This document shows positions 16,737 through 26,676 of a stretch of DNA of 64,000 nucleotides, piece after piece; position 1 is the first letter of the stretch, and every line of letters begins with the position of its first letter. The stretch is from Ignavibacteriota bacterium. Lineage in GTDB: Bacteria > Bacteroidota > Ignavibacteria > Tepidaquicellales > Tepidaquicellaceae. The notes beneath the pieces were generated by a model. It was not told the origin of the DNA and searched no databases. It saw nothing but the letters and a program-made list of their open reading frames with translations. Made by a program: the position numbers and the translations under genes. The stretch spans positions 177,344 through 241,343 of the forward strand of contig JAPLFJ010000069.1 in assembly GCA_026390735.1 (NCBI GenBank), in the 5' to 3' direction.

Positions 16737-18316
16737 TTGTTAGAAATGCAGGAGGTACTATATATTCACATTTGTTTAAAACTACTGATGGAGGTGATAA
16801 TTGGGATTCAACTTACAGTTATACAGGAGGGTCAATGTGGAATATAAATTTTCAGAATTTTTCTACTGGTTTTAGTATGGGAGGGTGCAATTTTATAGTT
16901 AAAACTACTAATACCGGAAATAATTGGTATACGATTGATACTCATTCAGATTTAGGATATAGTATTAATATTAATTCAATGTTTCTCTCAAGCAATTCTG
17001 AAATTTTTAGTTCAGGAGGAAATTCAGGATTTAGTCATGTTTTGAAATCGACAAATTCTGGGTTAAACTGGTCAGTAAAATCTCGAAATACAGATTATAA
17101 TTTTTCACAAATAACTTTTGTTGATAACAATACAGGCTTTGTTATTTCAGATTCTGATTCAGGGAAAATATTCAGAACAACAAATTATGGAAATAATTGG
17201 GATTTAAGTATTGGCAATTCAAAATATTATTTTAAGAAAATTTCTTTTGCAAATTCTTCTACTGGATGTGTAATAGGAAGTCCTTATGCAAATGCTAATT
17301 ACAACTCGAAAATATTAAGGACAACTGACAGCGGCGATAATTGGTCTGAGATAAATAACTCATTAAATATATCGGCATTCACAATTCAATTTATTGATCA
17401 GCAAAATGGATTTATTGGATGCGATAGTGACAGATTGCTAGTTACTTCAAATGCCGGCTTAAACTGGAATTTAGTGACTTTATCCCATTCTATTCCTTTT
17501 GATATTGAGGGAATAAGTTTTATTAACAATTCGACAGGTTGGCTATCAGGTCACAAAACCTATTCCATTTACCCCAATAATTTCGAAAGAAATATCTTAT
17601 GGAAAACGACAAATGCTGGAGGGAACTGGAATATTATATATGATTCAATTGGATTTCGAAGAAATTACTTAATACAATTTGTTACTGAAAATACTGGTTT
17701 CAAAACATCTAATACAGGATCTAAGGTGTATTTTAAAACAATAAATGGGGGGGCAAATTGGTTCTCTGTTTCATTGCCTGTTTATACTGATTATTGGTCG
17801 TTTAAGTTTATTAACCAAAATACAGGTTGGATTAGTGGATCTACTTCTACAAGTAACAGAGTGATTCTCAAAACCACTAATGGAGGAAATAATTGGTCTT
17901 TTCAGCTTATAGAGGAATATGGTAGCTATATCAGATCAATTTATGCTTTTGATGAAAATAATGCCTGGTTTTGTGGTTATACTAACAGCATATACAAAAC
18001 TACAGATGGTGGAGGTGTAATAGGAATCGAACCTATTAATAATACTTTTCCCAATCATTTTTCTTTGTCTCAAAATTATCCTAATCCATTTAATCCAACA
18101 ACTATAATTAATTATCAGTTGTCGGTTAGCAGTATAGTTAGTCTGAAGATTTATGATATTACAGGAAAAGAAATCTCTGTATTAGTTAATCAAAAGCAAC
18201 CGCCCGGTTATTATAATGTAAAATTTGACGGAAGTAATCTTCCGAGTGGAGTTTACTTCTATAAAATATTTACGGAGGATTTTTCGGAAACAAAAAAGAT
18301 GATTTTGATAAAATAG
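16700..18316 (+). CDS. T9SS-secreted propeller protein, C-terminal part of a frameshifted gene
   Basis: 538 codons continuing the propeller of the upstream fragment; the nominal start is a TTG with no ribosome binding site and no signal peptide, so it is not an independent gene start. It has about eight repeats of the K-T-T-N-x-G-x-N-W / N-T-G-F type and ends in a type A T9SS sorting domain: SLSQNYPNPFNPTT, then YDITGKEISVLV and SGVYFYKI, ending KKMILIK. Such domains direct secretion through the T9SS and surface attachment or release. The repeat content suggests a surface or secreted binding protein; the ligand is unknown. Confidence 0.85.
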   Translation: MFPINNNEAWALVVRNAGGTIYSHLFKTTDGGDNWDSTYSYTGGSMWNINFQNFSTGFSMGGCNFIVKTTNTGNNWYTIDTHSDLGYSININSMFLSSNSEIFSSGGNSGFSHVLKSTNSGLNWSVKSRNTDYNFSQITFVDNNTGFVISDSDSGKIFRTTNYGNNWDLSIGNSKYYFKKISFANSSTGCVIGSPYANANYNSKILRTTDSGDNWSEINNSLNISAFTIQFIDQQNGFIGCDSDRLLVTSNAGLNWNLVTLSHSIPFDIEGISFINNSTGWLSGHKTYSIYPNNFERNILWKTTNAGGNWNIIYDSIGFRRNYLIQFVTENTGFKTSNTGSKVYFKTINGGANWFSVSLPVYTDYWSFKFINQNTGWISGSTSTSNRVILKTTNGGNNWSFQLIEEYGSYIRSIYAFDENNAWFCGYTNSIYKTTDGGGVIGIEPINNTFPNHFSLSQNYPNPFNPTTIINYQLSVSSIVSLKIYDITGKEISVLVNQKQPPGYYNVKFDGSNLPSGVYFYKIFTEDFSETKKMILIK

Positions 18317-18361
18317 AAAGGAATAAGAATAATAGCTGTAAAGAAATATAAAGAGCAACGA

Positions 18362-18388
18362 AAACCCCCAAAAATATTGGGGGTTTTT
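18362..18388 (+). terminator. rho-independent terminator
   Basis: Stem AAACCCCCAA / TTGGGGGTTT with a 5-base loop followed by T residues, 45 bases after the propeller stop codon. Confidence 0.9.
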
Positions 18389-18457
18389 CATTTTTAACAT
18401 GCGTTTATAATTTCTTTTTACCGTGTTACTTACTTCAAAAAATCTTAATTTTATGTT

Positions 18458-18994
18458 ATGAGAAAACTTAGTCATAGTGAGATTAAAGCCGAAAGGAAGG
18501 ATTTAACAAACATACACGAGTTTAAACGCAATCCTGTCTATGTGCTTTGCGATAGTATAAGAAGTATTTTTAATGTGGGGGCAATATTTCGTGCTTCAGA
18601 CGGTGCTTTTATCGAGAAGATTTTTCTATCGGGTTATACACCGTATCCTCCGCGTAAAGAAATTGAAAAAGTTGCACTCGGTGCAACATTAAGCGTTCCC
18701 TGGGAATACGTTAAAGACCCGCTCGATGTAGTTAAGAGGTTGAAATCCGAAGGGATTAAAATATGTTCTCTTGAACTTACGGATAAACCTAAACTTGTAT
18801 GGGATTTAAATAAAGAGGATTTCCCGCTTTGTCTGATTCTTGGAAATGAAATCACGGGTGTGTCCAAAGAACTTATAGATGAATCGGATTTCTCTGTGGA
18901 ACTTCCTATGCTTGGGATGAAGCAGTCTTTAAATGTATCGGTGGCAACAGGCATTGCGCTTTATGAAATGATAAGAATATTAAACTATACATAG
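18458..18994 (+). CDS. SpoU/TrmH-family RNA 2'-O-methyltransferase
   Basis: A 178-residue protein with the three SpoU motifs: NVGAIFRASDG (about residue 36), LILGNEITGVS (about 125), and the C-terminal LPMLGMKQSLNVSVATGIALYE. These form the deep trefoil knot that binds S-adenosylmethionine. The family methylates ribose 2'-OH in tRNA or rRNA; there is no N-terminal substrate-binding domain, so the exact target cannot be named. The tsaC gene follows after 4 bases, so the two RNA-modifying genes are likely one operon. Confidence 0.9.
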   Translation: MRKLSHSEIKAERKDLTNIHEFKRNPVYVLCDSIRSIFNVGAIFRASDGAFIEKIFLSGYTPYPPRKEIEKVALGATLSVPWEYVKDPLDVVKRLKSEGIKICSLELTDKPKLVWDLNKEDFPLCLILGNEITGVSKELIDESDFSVELPMLGMKQSLNVSVATGIALYEMIRILNYT

Positions 18995-18998
18995 AGCT

Positions 18999-20000
18999 TT
19001 GGAAACCAAGATAATAAATAGTGTTGAAATAGCATCCGATGAAATCGTAAAGGGTAATGTTGTTGGTTTACCAACCGAAACCGTTTACGGTCTTGGTGCA
19101 GATGCTTTAAACGAAGATGCTGTTCTAAAAATATACGAAACAAAGAAGCGCCCAGATTTTAATCCGCTCATAGTTCATGTTTCCGACGTACAGGAATTTG
19201 AAAAGTATGCTACAGATATTCCGAATGATGTCTATAAACTGGCGGATTTCTTTTCTCCTGGTCCTATTACTTTTATTCTAAAGAAGAAGGATATCATTTC
19301 GGATATTGTTACTGCCGGACTTGATACAGTGGCAATAAGGGTACCTTCGCACGAACTCTTCAGGTTTGTACTAAAGCTTTCCAAAAAACCTATTGCTGCA
19401 CCATCGGCTAATATGTTCGGCAGAATTTCTCCGACTACGGCAGAAGATGTTCTTAAAGAATTAAACGGTAAATTACATTATATACTCGACGGCGGTAAAT
19501 CATCCGTCGGGATTGAATCAACTGTCTTGAGTTTTGAAGGCGGAAGAGTTACAGTATTGAGGCACGGCTATATCACGAAGGAAGATGTTGAGAAGGTTGT
19601 TGGCAGGACCGTTTATGATTACGAGGAGAGTGTCAGTAGCGGAAAGATTTCATCACCAGGGCTTTTAAAGAGCCACTATGCTCCGATGACTCCGTTGTAT
19701 CTGGCTGAACACACATTCGACCTGAAAAGGCTGATTGATGAACTGGATGAAGACAACATCGAAGGGCTTACAAAGGACAACATTGGGATAATGGATTTCA
19801 GTACATATGATAACTTCAGAGAGCTTGCAAAACACCTCTTTTCAGATTTACGGAATCTCGACGAGAGAAATTATAAGATGTTGTTTGCATCGAAGGTTAA
19901 AAACCTTAAACTCGGACGTGCGATTAACGACAGGCTTGACAGGGCCTCTGCCGGAACAATTAAGTATGAAGATAGAAAAATAATTTTCAGGAATAAATAA
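18999..20000 (+). CDS. tsaC: L-threonylcarbamoyladenylate synthase (TsaC/Sua5)
   Basis: A 333-residue protein that begins with TTG (METK), 4 bases after the methylase stop. The N-terminal YrdC domain has GLPTETVYGLGADA near residue 23, the KKRPDFNPLIVH segment, and the GIESTVLSF motif near residue 168. A C-terminal Sua5 domain follows after the linker PGLLKSHYAP. The enzyme makes threonylcarbamoyl-AMP from threonine, bicarbonate and ATP for t6A modification of tRNAs that read ANN codons. The length matches the long Sua5 form. Confidence 0.94.
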   Translation: METKIINSVEIASDEIVKGNVVGLPTETVYGLGADALNEDAVLKIYETKKRPDFNPLIVHVSDVQEFEKYATDIPNDVYKLADFFSPGPITFILKKKDIISDIVTAGLDTVAIRVPSHELFRFVLKLSKKPIAAPSANMFGRISPTTAEDVLKELNGKLHYILDGGKSSVGIESTVLSFEGGRVTVLRHGYITKEDVEKVVGRTVYDYEESVSSGKISSPGLLKSHYAPMTPLYLAEHTFDLKRLIDELDEDNIEGLTKDNIGIMDFSTYDNFRELAKHLFSDLRNLDERNYKMLFASKVKNLKLGRAINDRLDRASAGTIKYEDRKIIFRNK

Positions 20001-20016
20001 GTTTAATTTCTTATAG

Positions 20017-21657
20017 ATGAAAAAGTTTATATTAATATTGGTTATCGGATGTTTCCTTAATCCGTTTTTACTATTCTCACAGGATAAAAACGAGTATATA
20101 TTTCTTCTTGACAACTCAGGGAGTATGTCCGGGTATTACCGTGAGGCCAACAGTGCCTTTAAGGTATTCTGCAAAGCTGTTATCAAAAACTCGGTTAAGC
20201 CGAATGATAATGCTAACGTTTATCTGTTTACAAAAACTGATGCAAAACGCGGACTCACTTCTCCGAAGAATATATTCAGCGGGAGCGGCAAGGATTTAAT
20301 ACCTGACCAGTTGAACGATAAGCTGACGATGATGCGCGCTAATGACGGCGGTTTCGGAACTACTGACCTGATAGAAGCACTTGATAAATCCATCGCAAAC
20401 ATTAAAGGTGAGACTGCAATAATCTGGCTTATAACTGATAATATTAACGACAACAGCGGCAGTGGTGATTCTTCTTACTTTAACACACTTGAATACTATA
20501 AAAGGCTGAGGAACGATGACAATATTAAGAAAGTTTTGCTGTATCCGATACCTGAGAAGATTGTTGAAGCAGGGTATCAGTCAAACGGGTATGTTGTGTA
20601 TGGAATAGTTTATTCGAAAAAGAATATTGATCAGACAATGCTTGATGGGTATGATAAAATCCTGAGAGGTATTGGAATAAAACAAAGACCAATAACACTA
20701 AAGCCTCTTGACATAGGAACGATAGTCTTAAATCCGAAAGTAACTCAGAGCAAGATTGTTCCAGGCAGACTTTTCTATGACGGTAAGGTCCTGCGCGGGT
20801 ACGATTTTCAGGAGAGTGAAAAGATTAAAGAGACGTTCAGTGACCTTTCGCTGAAGTCAAATCTCTTTCCTTATATAATTAAAAGTGCTAAACTTGATGT
20901 TAAGCTTGATAATTTTAAATCGTCAGACTATTCCGTGAAAACTCTCGGTACACAGACAATCACACCTTCCACGGTAAGCAATGTATCGCCCGAGGGAGAG
21001 GTAAAGGGCTTTTCGGTACTGTTTGATATGCCAGAAATATCTCCGAAATTTTCTTTTAACACAATCTTCAAGGAAGATTTTACCGTGGGTGGAAACCTTG
21101 TGCTTGAAGTTACTAATGTTGATATACTGCTCGACGAAAATTATGTGAATAGTTTTAAAGAACTTTTCGCTCTGCAGACGATACCTGAAATATTCAAACC
21201 TGTATTAAAGGATAAAAAGATTTTAACGTACATTCCTCTGGAAATACGCATTAAATATGGTGCATGGAGGTTATTTGCCCTTATAGGAATGATATTGTTT
21301 CTGATTATGATTCTGCTGATTCCTGCGTACTTATTCCTAAGGAAGAAATGCTTTGCTATTTCAGTGAACGGCAGGGATGACCAGTCTGTCTGCATAAACT
21401 CGCTGAATTCCTATGATGTGTATTCGGACGATTCTCAAAACCTCGGTGCGGTTAAGAAGAGCATCTCGGGTGCGTTGAGTTTCACCTGCTCAAAGTTTAC
21501 AGTAACGCCTTCGAAAACAATCAACCTTATTGAAGGAATCCCTGTTGCAGTAGAAACAGAGGATGAGAATTACAGAAAATCCTCTTACACTATAATGTTA
21601 AAGAAATCTGAAAACATACCGGAGTCTGAAGAATCGGATTTATCAAAATATCATTGA
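20017..21657 (+). CDS. exported von Willebrand factor A domain protein
   Basis: A 546-residue protein with a signal peptide (residues 1-21) and a VWA domain that starts at once with FLLDNSGSMSG: D32, S34 and S36 form the DxSxS metal-ion site. A second acidic metal ligand may be the ITDN segment near residue 146. A membrane helix lies at about residues 420-445, followed by a basic stretch and a small cytoplasmic domain. It may act as a membrane-bound adhesion or assembly factor. It is coupled to the large outer-membrane gene that starts two bases after it. No family beyond VWA is recognised. Confidence 0.85.
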   Translation: MKKFILILVIGCFLNPFLLFSQDKNEYIFLLDNSGSMSGYYREANSAFKVFCKAVIKNSVKPNDNANVYLFTKTDAKRGLTSPKNIFSGSGKDLIPDQLNDKLTMMRANDGGFGTTDLIEALDKSIANIKGETAIIWLITDNINDNSGSGDSSYFNTLEYYKRLRNDDNIKKVLLYPIPEKIVEAGYQSNGYVVYGIVYSKKNIDQTMLDGYDKILRGIGIKQRPITLKPLDIGTIVLNPKVTQSKIVPGRLFYDGKVLRGYDFQESEKIKETFSDLSLKSNLFPYIIKSAKLDVKLDNFKSSDYSVKTLGTQTITPSTVSNVSPEGEVKGFSVLFDMPEISPKFSFNTIFKEDFTVGGNLVLEVTNVDILLDENYVNSFKELFALQTIPEIFKPVLKDKKILTYIPLEIRIKYGAWRLFALIGMILFLIMILLIPAYLFLRKKCFAISVNGRDDQSVCINSLNSYDVYSDDSQNLGAVKKSISGALSFTCSKFTVTPSKTINLIEGIPVAVETEDENYRKSSYTIMLKKSENIPESEESDLSKYH

Positions 21658-21658
21658 T

Positions 21659-24600
21659 TTGTTATTGCTGAAGCAAAAGTTAATATTGTCATTACTGTTA
21701 TTGGCGCTTGCTTCAGCGGGTAATCTTTTCTCACAGCAGGACCCGAACTACAAGGAAGTAAAGTTAAAAATTACTTATACGGATACTTTGCTTACCATTG
21801 GCGAAAAATTTATTCTGCCTTCTTCGGATGAAATTAAAATTGACAACAAGTTACTGACTCCCTATTCTGATTATGTTTTCGATTACAGAAACGGTAAAAT
21901 TAATTTCTCAAAAGAACTGTTTAAAAAATATTCCTTCGACACTTTAAGGATTTATGATGTATACATAAGGTACGATTTATTCCCGTACTATTTCAAGAAC
22001 GAGTATTCGATTTTTGATTTAAAAATTGAGAAGGATACTTTAACGGGTGACACTATTCAGATTGCAACCCAGACTGCAGACCTGATGGAGAATCTTTTTG
22101 AAGGTACAGATTTACAAAAGACGGGAAGTTTATTTCGCGGGTTTACGCTTGGTACGAACAGAGACCTTTCTCTTAATTCCGGTTTTCGTCTTCAGTTAAA
22201 CGGCAAACTCACAAAGGATATTGAAATCACTGCCGCATTGAACGACGAAAATACTCCTATTCAGCCTGAAGGAAACACAAAAAACATACAGGAACTCGAT
22301 AAAGTCTTTATCGAATTGCGAAGCAGTAACCTTTCTGCTACAATCGGCGATATTGATGTTAATTTACAGTCATCAGAGTTTTTAAACTTCAAACGGAAGA
22401 TTCAGGGGGCAAAAGGTTACGGCGAATTCGGTTTCGGAAACTTTCTTGTTACGGGTGCCGTATCACGCGGAAAGTTTAACACGAATAAGTTCAACGGCAT
22501 CGATGGTGTGCAGGGTCCTTACAGATTATCAGGTGCCAATAATGAAATAAATATCGTTATTCTTTCGGGTACGGAAAGGGTGTTTATAGACGGAACACCT
22601 ATGACCCGCGGCGAACAGGCTGACTACATTATTGATTACGGACTCGGACAGATTACTTTCACGAGTAAAAGAATTATTAATAATGCTTCCCGAGTCGTCG
22701 TTGATTTTGAATATACCGACAGAAAGTACAGCCGTTCTTTGATTATTGCAAACAGCAGTTACAAACTCTTTGACAAGAAATTAAATATTGGCGTATCGTA
22801 CCTTAATGAATCCGACAATGAAGATAAAACTATTGATTTCACTCTAAGCGATTCTGACAGAGTAATACTGAAAAATGCCGGTACAGACAAACTAAAAGCT
22901 TCGCGTTCGGGTGTTGTCTTTGTGGGAAAAGATTCACTCCACAGACCTCTTGGCGCATACATTAAAGTTGATACATTAATCGGAGGTTCGGGCTATACAT
23001 TTTACAGGTTCAAGCCCGGGGATTCTGCGGCGGTTTATCAGGTAACATTTTCATACGTCGGAGCAGGCAGCGGTGATTACAACAGCATCAGTACTTATCA
23101 GTATGATTTCGCAGGTATCGGTCTTGGCTCTTACGCGCCGGTAGTATTTTTACCGATTCCGACTTCTTATCAGATAGCAGGTGTAACATTCGATTATTCT
23201 TTTAACCGAACGCGTGATTTGTACATAAAGGTTGAATCGGCATACTCTCTATTCAACCAGAATAAATTTGCCGTTGCAAACGCAAAGAATGGCGGTCTTG
23301 CATTAAACGGAGAAATCGGATTCAAGAAGTTTAACTTTAAAATGTTTGGAATTAATTTTGATAATATCACTGCTTCTTATAAAGAAAGAATGATTGATAA
23401 AAAGTTTACTACTCTCGACAGGATTAACTCTGTTGAGTTCAACCGTAACTTCGACTTATTCGATTCTACTGCTGCAACAGAAAACTATCGCGATGGGAAT
23501 CTGCTCATTGCTCCCGGGAAAAGTTTAAAACTGGCTGGGTCTTTTGCGCAACTTATCAGGGGTGATTTTTTTAACTCCACACGGTTCAGCGGGGGTGCTG
23601 ATTTTAACCCTGCAGGTACGAAAGATTATAAAAAGGAACTGCCAATCGTTAAGTATTCTGCTGAAAACATTTCAAGCGACAATAAAAATATTAACAGGAG
23701 CGGTAACTGGTTTAAACAACTTGCATACCTTGGGTATAAAAAATTCTTCGGCAAGGAAACAAGCCAGACTTTCTTCGAAATATCTGCAACTATGAACAAC
23801 GAAAACAGGAAGTCTTCCTTAAAGACTATGACTACAGACAGTCTGCTTTACGACAGTTTTTCCTTTGTAGAAGTAGGCCCGCGTTTTGCTTTTAATAATA
23901 TTTACAATTTTAATTTCTTCGGTGAATTCAATTACCGTAATGATGAACTTCCATTAAGCGGTGTTCTTAATCAGTTTTCAAAGTCATTTACACAGCGTTA
24001 TGGCCTTTTATACCAGGGGATATCATGGTTCTATGCCGATATGGATTTTTCAATAAGGGACAGGAATTATACGAGCGCCGCTATTGAACAGGGGAATACA
24101 GATAACAAGTCCGTACTCGTAAATTCCCGTTTACGCTTTACTCCTCTGCAAAGCGCTGTTTCTGCTGATGTGCTTTATTCTGTTACAAGCGAGCGTACTG
24201 CAAAGATTCAAAAACTGTTTGTACTCGTTCCTGTCGGCCAGGGAAATTATATTTACCTCGGTGACCTTAACGGTAACGGCATTCAGGACGAAAACGAATT
24301 TCAGCCTACGAACTTTGACGGTAATTACATAAAGCTGAATGTTCCGACGGACCAGTTTTTTCCGACGGTTGATTTAAAAACATCGCTTCGTTTTAATCTG
24401 AAGCCATCCAGGTATTCATACTCCGGTGCGCAGACTATTTTTGCCGATATATATAATAATTTTTCTGCAGAAACGTACATACGTATAGACGAACGCAGCA
24501 AGGACCCGAACACTGACAACATTTACTTTATGCACCTAAGCACTTTTCAGAATGATTCGAATACTCTGGCAGGCACACAATTGCTTCAGCAGGATGTTTA

Positions 24601-25216
24601 TCTTTTTGAGAATAATCCGACTTATTCATTCCGTTTCAGGTATCAGCAGTTGACAAGCATGAACCAGTACAGCAGCGGCAATGAGCGATTGTTAAACATT
24701 CAGCGTTCTGTACGCGGAAGACTTGGTCTGACAAGTGACCTTACTACACAAATAGAATACGTTGTAAAAACTGACAGAAATATTGCTCCGATAAATTCCG
24801 TCCGTAACAGGAATATTTCAGGGAACAGCATTAACACCGACCTTGCATACAGGCCGGTACCTCAGATAGAAAGCGGGTTTCAGTTAAATTTCTCAAAAGC
24901 CGAAGACTTCTATCCTGTGAAAGCTACAAACGTAAGTATAAATCAGGAAATCCTGCGTTTCGTTTATTCGTTTGCTTCTGTAGGGCGTCTTCGTCTTGAG
25001 ATAGAACGCGACGAAGTATTGATTAATTTGGCCGATGCAAACTTCCCGTACGAACTTACTTCGGGCAGACCTGCCGGGAAGAGTTATTACTTGCGCAGTA
25101 TCTTTGACTATAGTATCAGTAAAAACATTCAGGCATCTTTAAACTATGACGGCAGAGTTGAAGGCTCTAAACAGGTCATTCATACCGGCAGAGCTCAGGT
25201 AACTGCGTTTTTTTAA
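21659..25216 (+). CDS. very large outer-membrane beta-strand protein, SprA-like features
   Basis: A 1185-residue protein from a TTG start with a signal peptide (LLLLALASAGNLFSQQ). The N-terminal 110 residues form a small all-beta domain. Residues about 150-400 contain GFTLGTNRDLSLNSG, then a segment on a 'RVFIDG...YIIDYGLGQITFTSKR' theme common in large barrel proteins of this phylum. The remainder is strand-rich with many aromatic residues and ends TAFF, as for an outer-membrane barrel. The N-terminal barrel-start segment is reminiscent of SprA, the T9SS translocon, but this protein is about half SprA's length. I infer an outer-membrane role only; T9SS cargo in the window makes the resemblance worth testing. 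Confidence 0.75.
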   Translation: MLLLKQKLILSLLLLALASAGNLFSQQDPNYKEVKLKITYTDTLLTIGEKFILPSSDEIKIDNKLLTPYSDYVFDYRNGKINFSKELFKKYSFDTLRIYDVYIRYDLFPYYFKNEYSIFDLKIEKDTLTGDTIQIATQTADLMENLFEGTDLQKTGSLFRGFTLGTNRDLSLNSGFRLQLNGKLTKDIEITAALNDENTPIQPEGNTKNIQELDKVFIELRSSNLSATIGDIDVNLQSSEFLNFKRKIQGAKGYGEFGFGNFLVTGAVSRGKFNTNKFNGIDGVQGPYRLSGANNEINIVILSGTERVFIDGTPMTRGEQADYIIDYGLGQITFTSKRIINNASRVVVDFEYTDRKYSRSLIIANSSYKLFDKKLNIGVSYLNESDNEDKTIDFTLSDSDRVILKNAGTDKLKASRSGVVFVGKDSLHRPLGAYIKVDTLIGGSGYTFYRFKPGDSAAVYQVTFSYVGAGSGDYNSISTYQYDFAGIGLGSYAPVVFLPIPTSYQIAGVTFDYSFNRTRDLYIKVESAYSLFNQNKFAVANAKNGGLALNGEIGFKKFNFKMFGINFDNITASYKERMIDKKFTTLDRINSVEFNRNFDLFDSTAATENYRDGNLLIAPGKSLKLAGSFAQLIRGDFFNSTRFSGGADFNPAGTKDYKKELPIVKYSAENISSDNKNINRSGNWFKQLAYLGYKKFFGKETSQTFFEISATMNNENRKSSLKTMTTDSLLYDSFSFVEVGPRFAFNNIYNFNFFGEFNYRNDELPLSGVLNQFSKSFTQRYGLLYQGISWFYADMDFSIRDRNYTSAAIEQGNTDNKSVLVNSRLRFTPLQSAVSADVLYSVTSERTAKIQKLFVLVPVGQGNYIYLGDLNGNGIQDENEFQPTNFDGNYIKLNVPTDQFFPTVDLKTSLRFNLKPSRYSYSGAQTIFADIYNNFSAETYIRIDERSKDPNTDNIYFMHLSTFQNDSNTLAGTQLLQQDVYLFENNPTYSFRFRYQQLTSMNQYSSGNERLLNIQRSVRGRLGLTSDLTTQIEYVVKTDRNIAPINSVRNRNISGNSINTDLAYRPVPQIESGFQLNFSKAEDFYPVKATNVSINQEILRFVYSFASVGRLRLEIERDEVLINLADANFPYELTSGRPAGKSYYLRSIFDYSISKNIQASLNYDGRVEGSKQVIHTGRAQVTAFF

Positions 25217-25247
25217 GAGCGGGTTATTATATGTTCACTATTCAGAA

Positions 25248-26558
25248 TTATGCAATACTTGTTTTCTTCCTGTCTATTGCCGTTGTTACTTTCCCGTAAA
25301 TGAAAAGCGAGATTGCCGCCACAAGACCAATTGCTGCAAAGTAATACCAGATGTAGTAGGCTTTGTCGTATGCAGTTTTCATTAGTTCGGGAGTAAGTGT
25401 TGACGGGTCGGGGCAATATGCCGTTAATAAGTAACCTGAAATACCAAATCCGAGCAGTGAGGACAGAAAAGAATGCAGGTGAGAGAATCCAAGGTACAGA
25501 CCTTCCTCGCCTTTCGGTGCCTGAAGCGAAAAGAACTCAAGGTAGCGTGGTGAAATGAAACACTCTGCGAGTCCCTGGAATACTATTCCGACTATTAACA
25601 TTATAGTGATTGGATGAGCTGTGAAGAGACCGAAGATTGAAACAGATGTGCCTGTAAAACTTTCGAGAAGGTAACTGCCTGCCATACAAAGCGCTGAGAG
25701 CGGCATTATGAACATTCCAACACTCATTGAGTTAATTGCTTTAACTTTCCGCATCAGGTTTGTGATGAAATATACACATACTACAACTACAAAAGGATTT
25801 ACGTTTGCAATCCATTCCGGAGAAGCATTTTTACCCACAGTCCGCAATACGTACTTAGGCATCGTAGCATAAAGCTGGTGCTGAATAATCCAGAAACCTG
25901 TTACTATAAGTATTAATATTAATAATCTTTTGTTTTTAACTATTCTTACGAAACTATCCCAGACATCCTTCATCTTTTTCCCTTCGCCGCTTAAATCTGT
26001 ATTTTTATAGAGAAGGAAAACGATTATAAATGCTATGAACGTCATTGAAGCGGCATACAGGTTTATGGATTCAAGTCCGAGTTCAATACGTAACGGATAG
26101 GCGAATGTTTTTCCAAGAAATGCGCCGATGTTTACCATTCCGTAGAATATGGAATATCCTTTGGCTCGGTTTTCTTCTGTTGTAGTTTTCGCGATGGTTC
26201 CGGTGATGATAGATTTTATGAACGAACCTCCGAACATAACAATTGCGAGTGCGGGTAAAACTGTTATCTTATACGGAAATAAACCGAGTGCTGCATATCC
26301 TATGGTAAGAAGAGAGAATGCGAGCAGAATGGATTTTCTGAATCCTATCTTATCTGCGTAGGCACCTGTAAACGGAGGCAGAAAATACAGGCCTGCCGAA
26401 AATACACCGCCTATCCAGGCAGCCCAGATGTCGTCAAACCCTACAACTGTTGTGAGGTAAAGTGTGATTGCGATAAAGAAACCAAAGTAAGCCGCACGTT
26501 CAAACAGTTCAACTGTATTGGCAACCCAGAACTCTCTTGAATATTTTACTTTCGCCAT
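25248..26558 (-). CDS. MFS transporter, POT/PTR-like
   Basis: A 436-residue protein with twelve hydrophobic helices. The N-terminus reads NTVELFERAAYFGFF, close to the ExxERFxYYG element of the proton-dependent oligopeptide transporter family, and GAYADKIGFRKS after helix 2 is the usual MFS loop motif. This suggests a proton-coupled importer of small peptides or similar solutes, but substrate residues cannot be confirmed. It is the only gene on the minus strand in this part, convergent with the large outer-membrane gene and divergent from the AlkD-like gene. Confidence 0.85.
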   Translation of the reverse strand: MAKVKYSREFWVANTVELFERAAYFGFFIAITLYLTTVVGFDDIWAAWIGGVFSAGLYFLPPFTGAYADKIGFRKSILLAFSLLTIGYAALGLFPYKITVLPALAIVMFGGSFIKSIITGTIAKTTTEENRAKGYSIFYGMVNIGAFLGKTFAYPLRIELGLESINLYAASMTFIAFIIVFLLYKNTDLSGEGKKMKDVWDSFVRIVKNKRLLILILIVTGFWIIQHQLYATMPKYVLRTVGKNASPEWIANVNPFVVVVCVYFITNLMRKVKAINSMSVGMFIMPLSALCMAGSYLLESFTGTSVSIFGLFTAHPITIMLIVGIVFQGLAECFISPRYLEFFSLQAPKGEEGLYLGFSHLHSFLSSLLGFGISGYLLTAYCPDPSTLTPELMKTAYDKAYYIWYYFAAIGLVAAISLFIYGKVTTAIDRKKTSIA

Positions 26559-26676
26559 ATAGAATATTAATTGTTGATAATATAGTAAGTTCAGCAGTAA
26601 AAGCCCATAACATTAAATGTAAGAAATTTAAATATATTTTTGCTATTTTATGTAAAGAGATAAAGAAATTTAGACT

